Shown piece after piece: positions 34,410-35,487 of a stretch of 35,487 nucleotides of DNA; positions within the stretch are counted from its first letter, which is position 1; each line of letters begins with the position of its first letter. The notes below the pieces were generated by a model. It saw nothing but the letters and a program-made list of their open reading frames with translations, was not told the origin of the DNA and did no database searches. Location: NCBI GenBank assembly GCA_018666555.1, contig JABIZD010000118.1, positions 1 through 35,487 on the forward strand. Reading direction: 5' to 3'. The position numbers and the translations under genes were made by a program. This DNA comes from Gammaproteobacteria bacterium. Its GTDB lineage: Bacteria; Pseudomonadota; Gammaproteobacteria; Pseudomonadales; Azotimanducaceae.

Positions 34410-35360
34410 TCAGACCAGCTTTATGTTCGGGAGGTTTCTGATTTTGCCGATATCCTCGGGGTTGAAGGGGGACAGCTGGTAAACGAAATAGTTGAGCCAA
34501 TTAGTAAACAGTAGGCTACCGTGGCTTTTCCAGGTGACATTCGGAGCACAGGAAGGGTCATTGTTGGTAAAGTAATTTTCAGGAATCTCCGGTTCGGCAC
34601 CAGATTCCAGGTCCCGGAAATATTCGTTAGCCAGCGACAGAGGCTCGTACTCGGAATGACCGGTAATGAAAAGATGCTTACCCGTTTGATGGGCGAAGAT
34701 ATACGCCCCGGCAATGTCTGAATCGGCTATCAGGTCAATTCCCGGTGTCGCCAGAATATCAGCGGTCGGTACCTCTGCGTAGCGTGAATGGGGTGCATTA
34801 AACTGGTCATCAAAGCCCCGCACGATCGGTGAAAATGGTTTTAGTAGTTTGTGGGGGTAGACACCCGATATTTTCTTGGGCAGAACCTGCTTCTGTATCT
34901 GGTATAGATGATACATAGCTGCCTGGACTGCCCAGCACAAAAACATGGTTGAAGTGACATTAGTTTCGGTCCAGTCAAGGATTTCAGTAAGTTGATCCCA
35001 GAAAAGCACCTCATTAAACGGAACCTGTCCCAAGGGGGCGCCGGTGATAATCATGCCATCATATTTTCGCTTTTTAACCGTGGCAAAATCCTGGTAGAAA
35101 TCTTCCATGTGTTCTATGGGGGTATTTTTCGATGGTTTGTCATTGATGCGCATGAGGTCTATTTGCACCTGCAACGGCGTGTTAGACAGCATGCGAAGTA
35201 AATGTATTTCAGTTTCAATTTTCTTCGGCATCAGGTTGAGGATGAGAATCCTCAACTCCCGGATATCCTGAATTTCAGCGGCGGAAGAAGCCATACAGAA
35301 AATGTTTTCTTCCTGTAAAACGCCAGCAGCGGGGAGGGAGTCTGGTATCTTGATGGGCAT
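34410..35360 (-). CDS. metA: Homoserine O-succinyltransferase
   Basis: Transfers a succinyl group from succinyl-CoA to homoserine, the first committed step of methionine synthesis. From MPIKIPDSLPA at 35360 the protein is 316 residues, and the catalytic triad falls at the E. coli positions C142 (FLCWAV), H235 and E237 (GHSEYE). Residue 111 is glycine, which is known to favour succinyl-CoA; glutamate there favours acetyl-CoA. An alternative TTG start at 35378 would add six residues. The ribosome-binding site is weak (GGA six bases ahead). A terminator hairpin ends 38 bases upstream. Confidence 0.95.
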   Translation of the reverse strand: MPIKIPDSLPAAGVLQEENIFCMASSAAEIQDIRELRILILNLMPKKIETEIHLLRMLSNTPLQVQIDLMRINDKPSKNTPIEHMEDFYQDFATVKKRKYDGMIITGAPLGQVPFNEVLFWDQLTEILDWTETNVTSTMFLCWAVQAAMYHLYQIQKQVLPKKISGVYPHKLLKPFSPIVRGFDDQFNAPHSRYAEVPTADILATPGIDLIADSDIAGAYIFAHQTGKHLFITGHSEYEPLSLANEYFRDLESGAEPEIPENYFTNNDPSCAPNVTWKSHGSLLFTNWLNYFVYQLSPFNPEDIGKIRNLPNIKLV

Positions 35361-35388
35361 AGAAAATCCATGGAACAATAAAAATCAT

Positions 35389-35422
35389 AAAAAAAAACCT
35401 ACTCAGCCTTGGCTAAAGTAGG
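35389..35422 (-). terminator. Strong intrinsic terminator 38 bases before metA
   Basis: On the minus strand CCTACT pairs with AGTAGG, with an inner AGCC/GGCT stem (35398-35422), followed by nine T residues (35389-35397). It either ends the upstream gene or works as an attenuator for metA. TATGAT just after the T-run (35384-35389) resembles a -10 but has no -35 at proper spacing. Confidence 0.7.
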
Positions 35423-35487
35423 TCGAACTCTTTAGCAGTATTTCTTACGCGCCCGCAAGCTGATTTCAAATCGGCGCAGAGGGAGTA
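35413..35487 (-). other. Possible 3' end of a gene cut by the window edge
   Basis: On the minus strand one frame stays open from the window edge for 24 codons (including ADLKSACGRVRNTAKEF) and stops at a TAG inside the terminator stem, an arrangement common at gene ends. Other frames are also partly open over this short stretch and no family is recognised, so this is weak. Confidence 0.2.

Noticed and set aside
34405-34500. N-terminal extension of the MATE gene from a TTG inside metA
   Set aside because: It would add about 32 low-complexity, polar residues and overlap metA by 91 bases; MATE proteins normally begin about 20 residues before the first helix.
35423-35487. Plus-strand open frame at the right edge
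   Set aside because: One forward frame is open to the edge but has no start codon, and it begins just after a hairpin that terminates on the minus strand.

Overview
The window looks like a piece of chromosome from a Gram-negative, aerobic, probably marine gammaproteobacterium. The evidence is a MetA that matches the E. coli numbering of its catalytic residues, an E. coli-type LeuB motif set, a multi-component TonB system of the DUF3450/TtpC kind, a TctCBA transporter, glutathione reductase plus a glutathione S-transferase, and mixed ATG/GTG/TTG starts in DNA of moderate GC. No rRNA, tRNA, CRISPR array, insertion sequence, integrase or phage gene was seen. This assignment is inference; no database was searched.

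Layout, left to right. 1-2557 (+): acetoacetyl-CoA synthetase and gluconokinase. 2670-3803 (-): a two-domain protein joining a degenerate CinA/PncC-like domain to an NMN adenylyltransferase-like domain, divergent from a DUF3806 exported protein (3855-4430, +) and a 54-residue membrane-type small ORF. 4732-7770 (-): a LeuB-type dehydrogenase, then a translationally coupled pair (DOMON-like protein and NamZ/DUF1343 muramidase). 7880-14621 (+): glutathione reductase, a DUF429 protein, a sodium:amino-acid symporter with a large extra loop, and a PreP-like M16 protease that overlaps the symporter stop. 14622-15095 is a non-coding, AT-richer gap holding an 18-bp degenerate tandem repeat. 15096-16490 (+): a dienelactone hydrolase-family protein and a GST. 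16705-21839 (+): a six-gene TonB energy-transduction operon (DUF3450, TtpC-like long ExbB, ExbB, ExbD, TonB, TPR protein) with a structured leader and a 3' terminator.

21960-27088 (-): a tight cluster read in the order serC (Methanosarcina-type phosphoserine aminotransferase), tctC, tctB, tctA, rsgA, with overlaps of 4 and 11 bases. 27193-28425 (+): an ATP/ADP-translocase-like MFS carrier. 28439-31752 (-): an HlyD-type adaptor followed by a C39-peptidase ABC exporter, with no visible precursor peptide. After a 490-base gap come an SDR oxidoreductase (+), a MATE exporter (-) and metA (-), with a strong terminator hairpin 38 bases before the metA start.

Most genes are ordinary metabolism and transport. 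The parts most worth a second look are the CinA-like/NMNAT-like fusion, the extended TonB operon with its palindrome and mutually exclusive leader hairpins, the orphan C39 exporter, the 18-bp repeat array, the serC-tctCBA-rsgA cluster, and the hairpin in front of metA.
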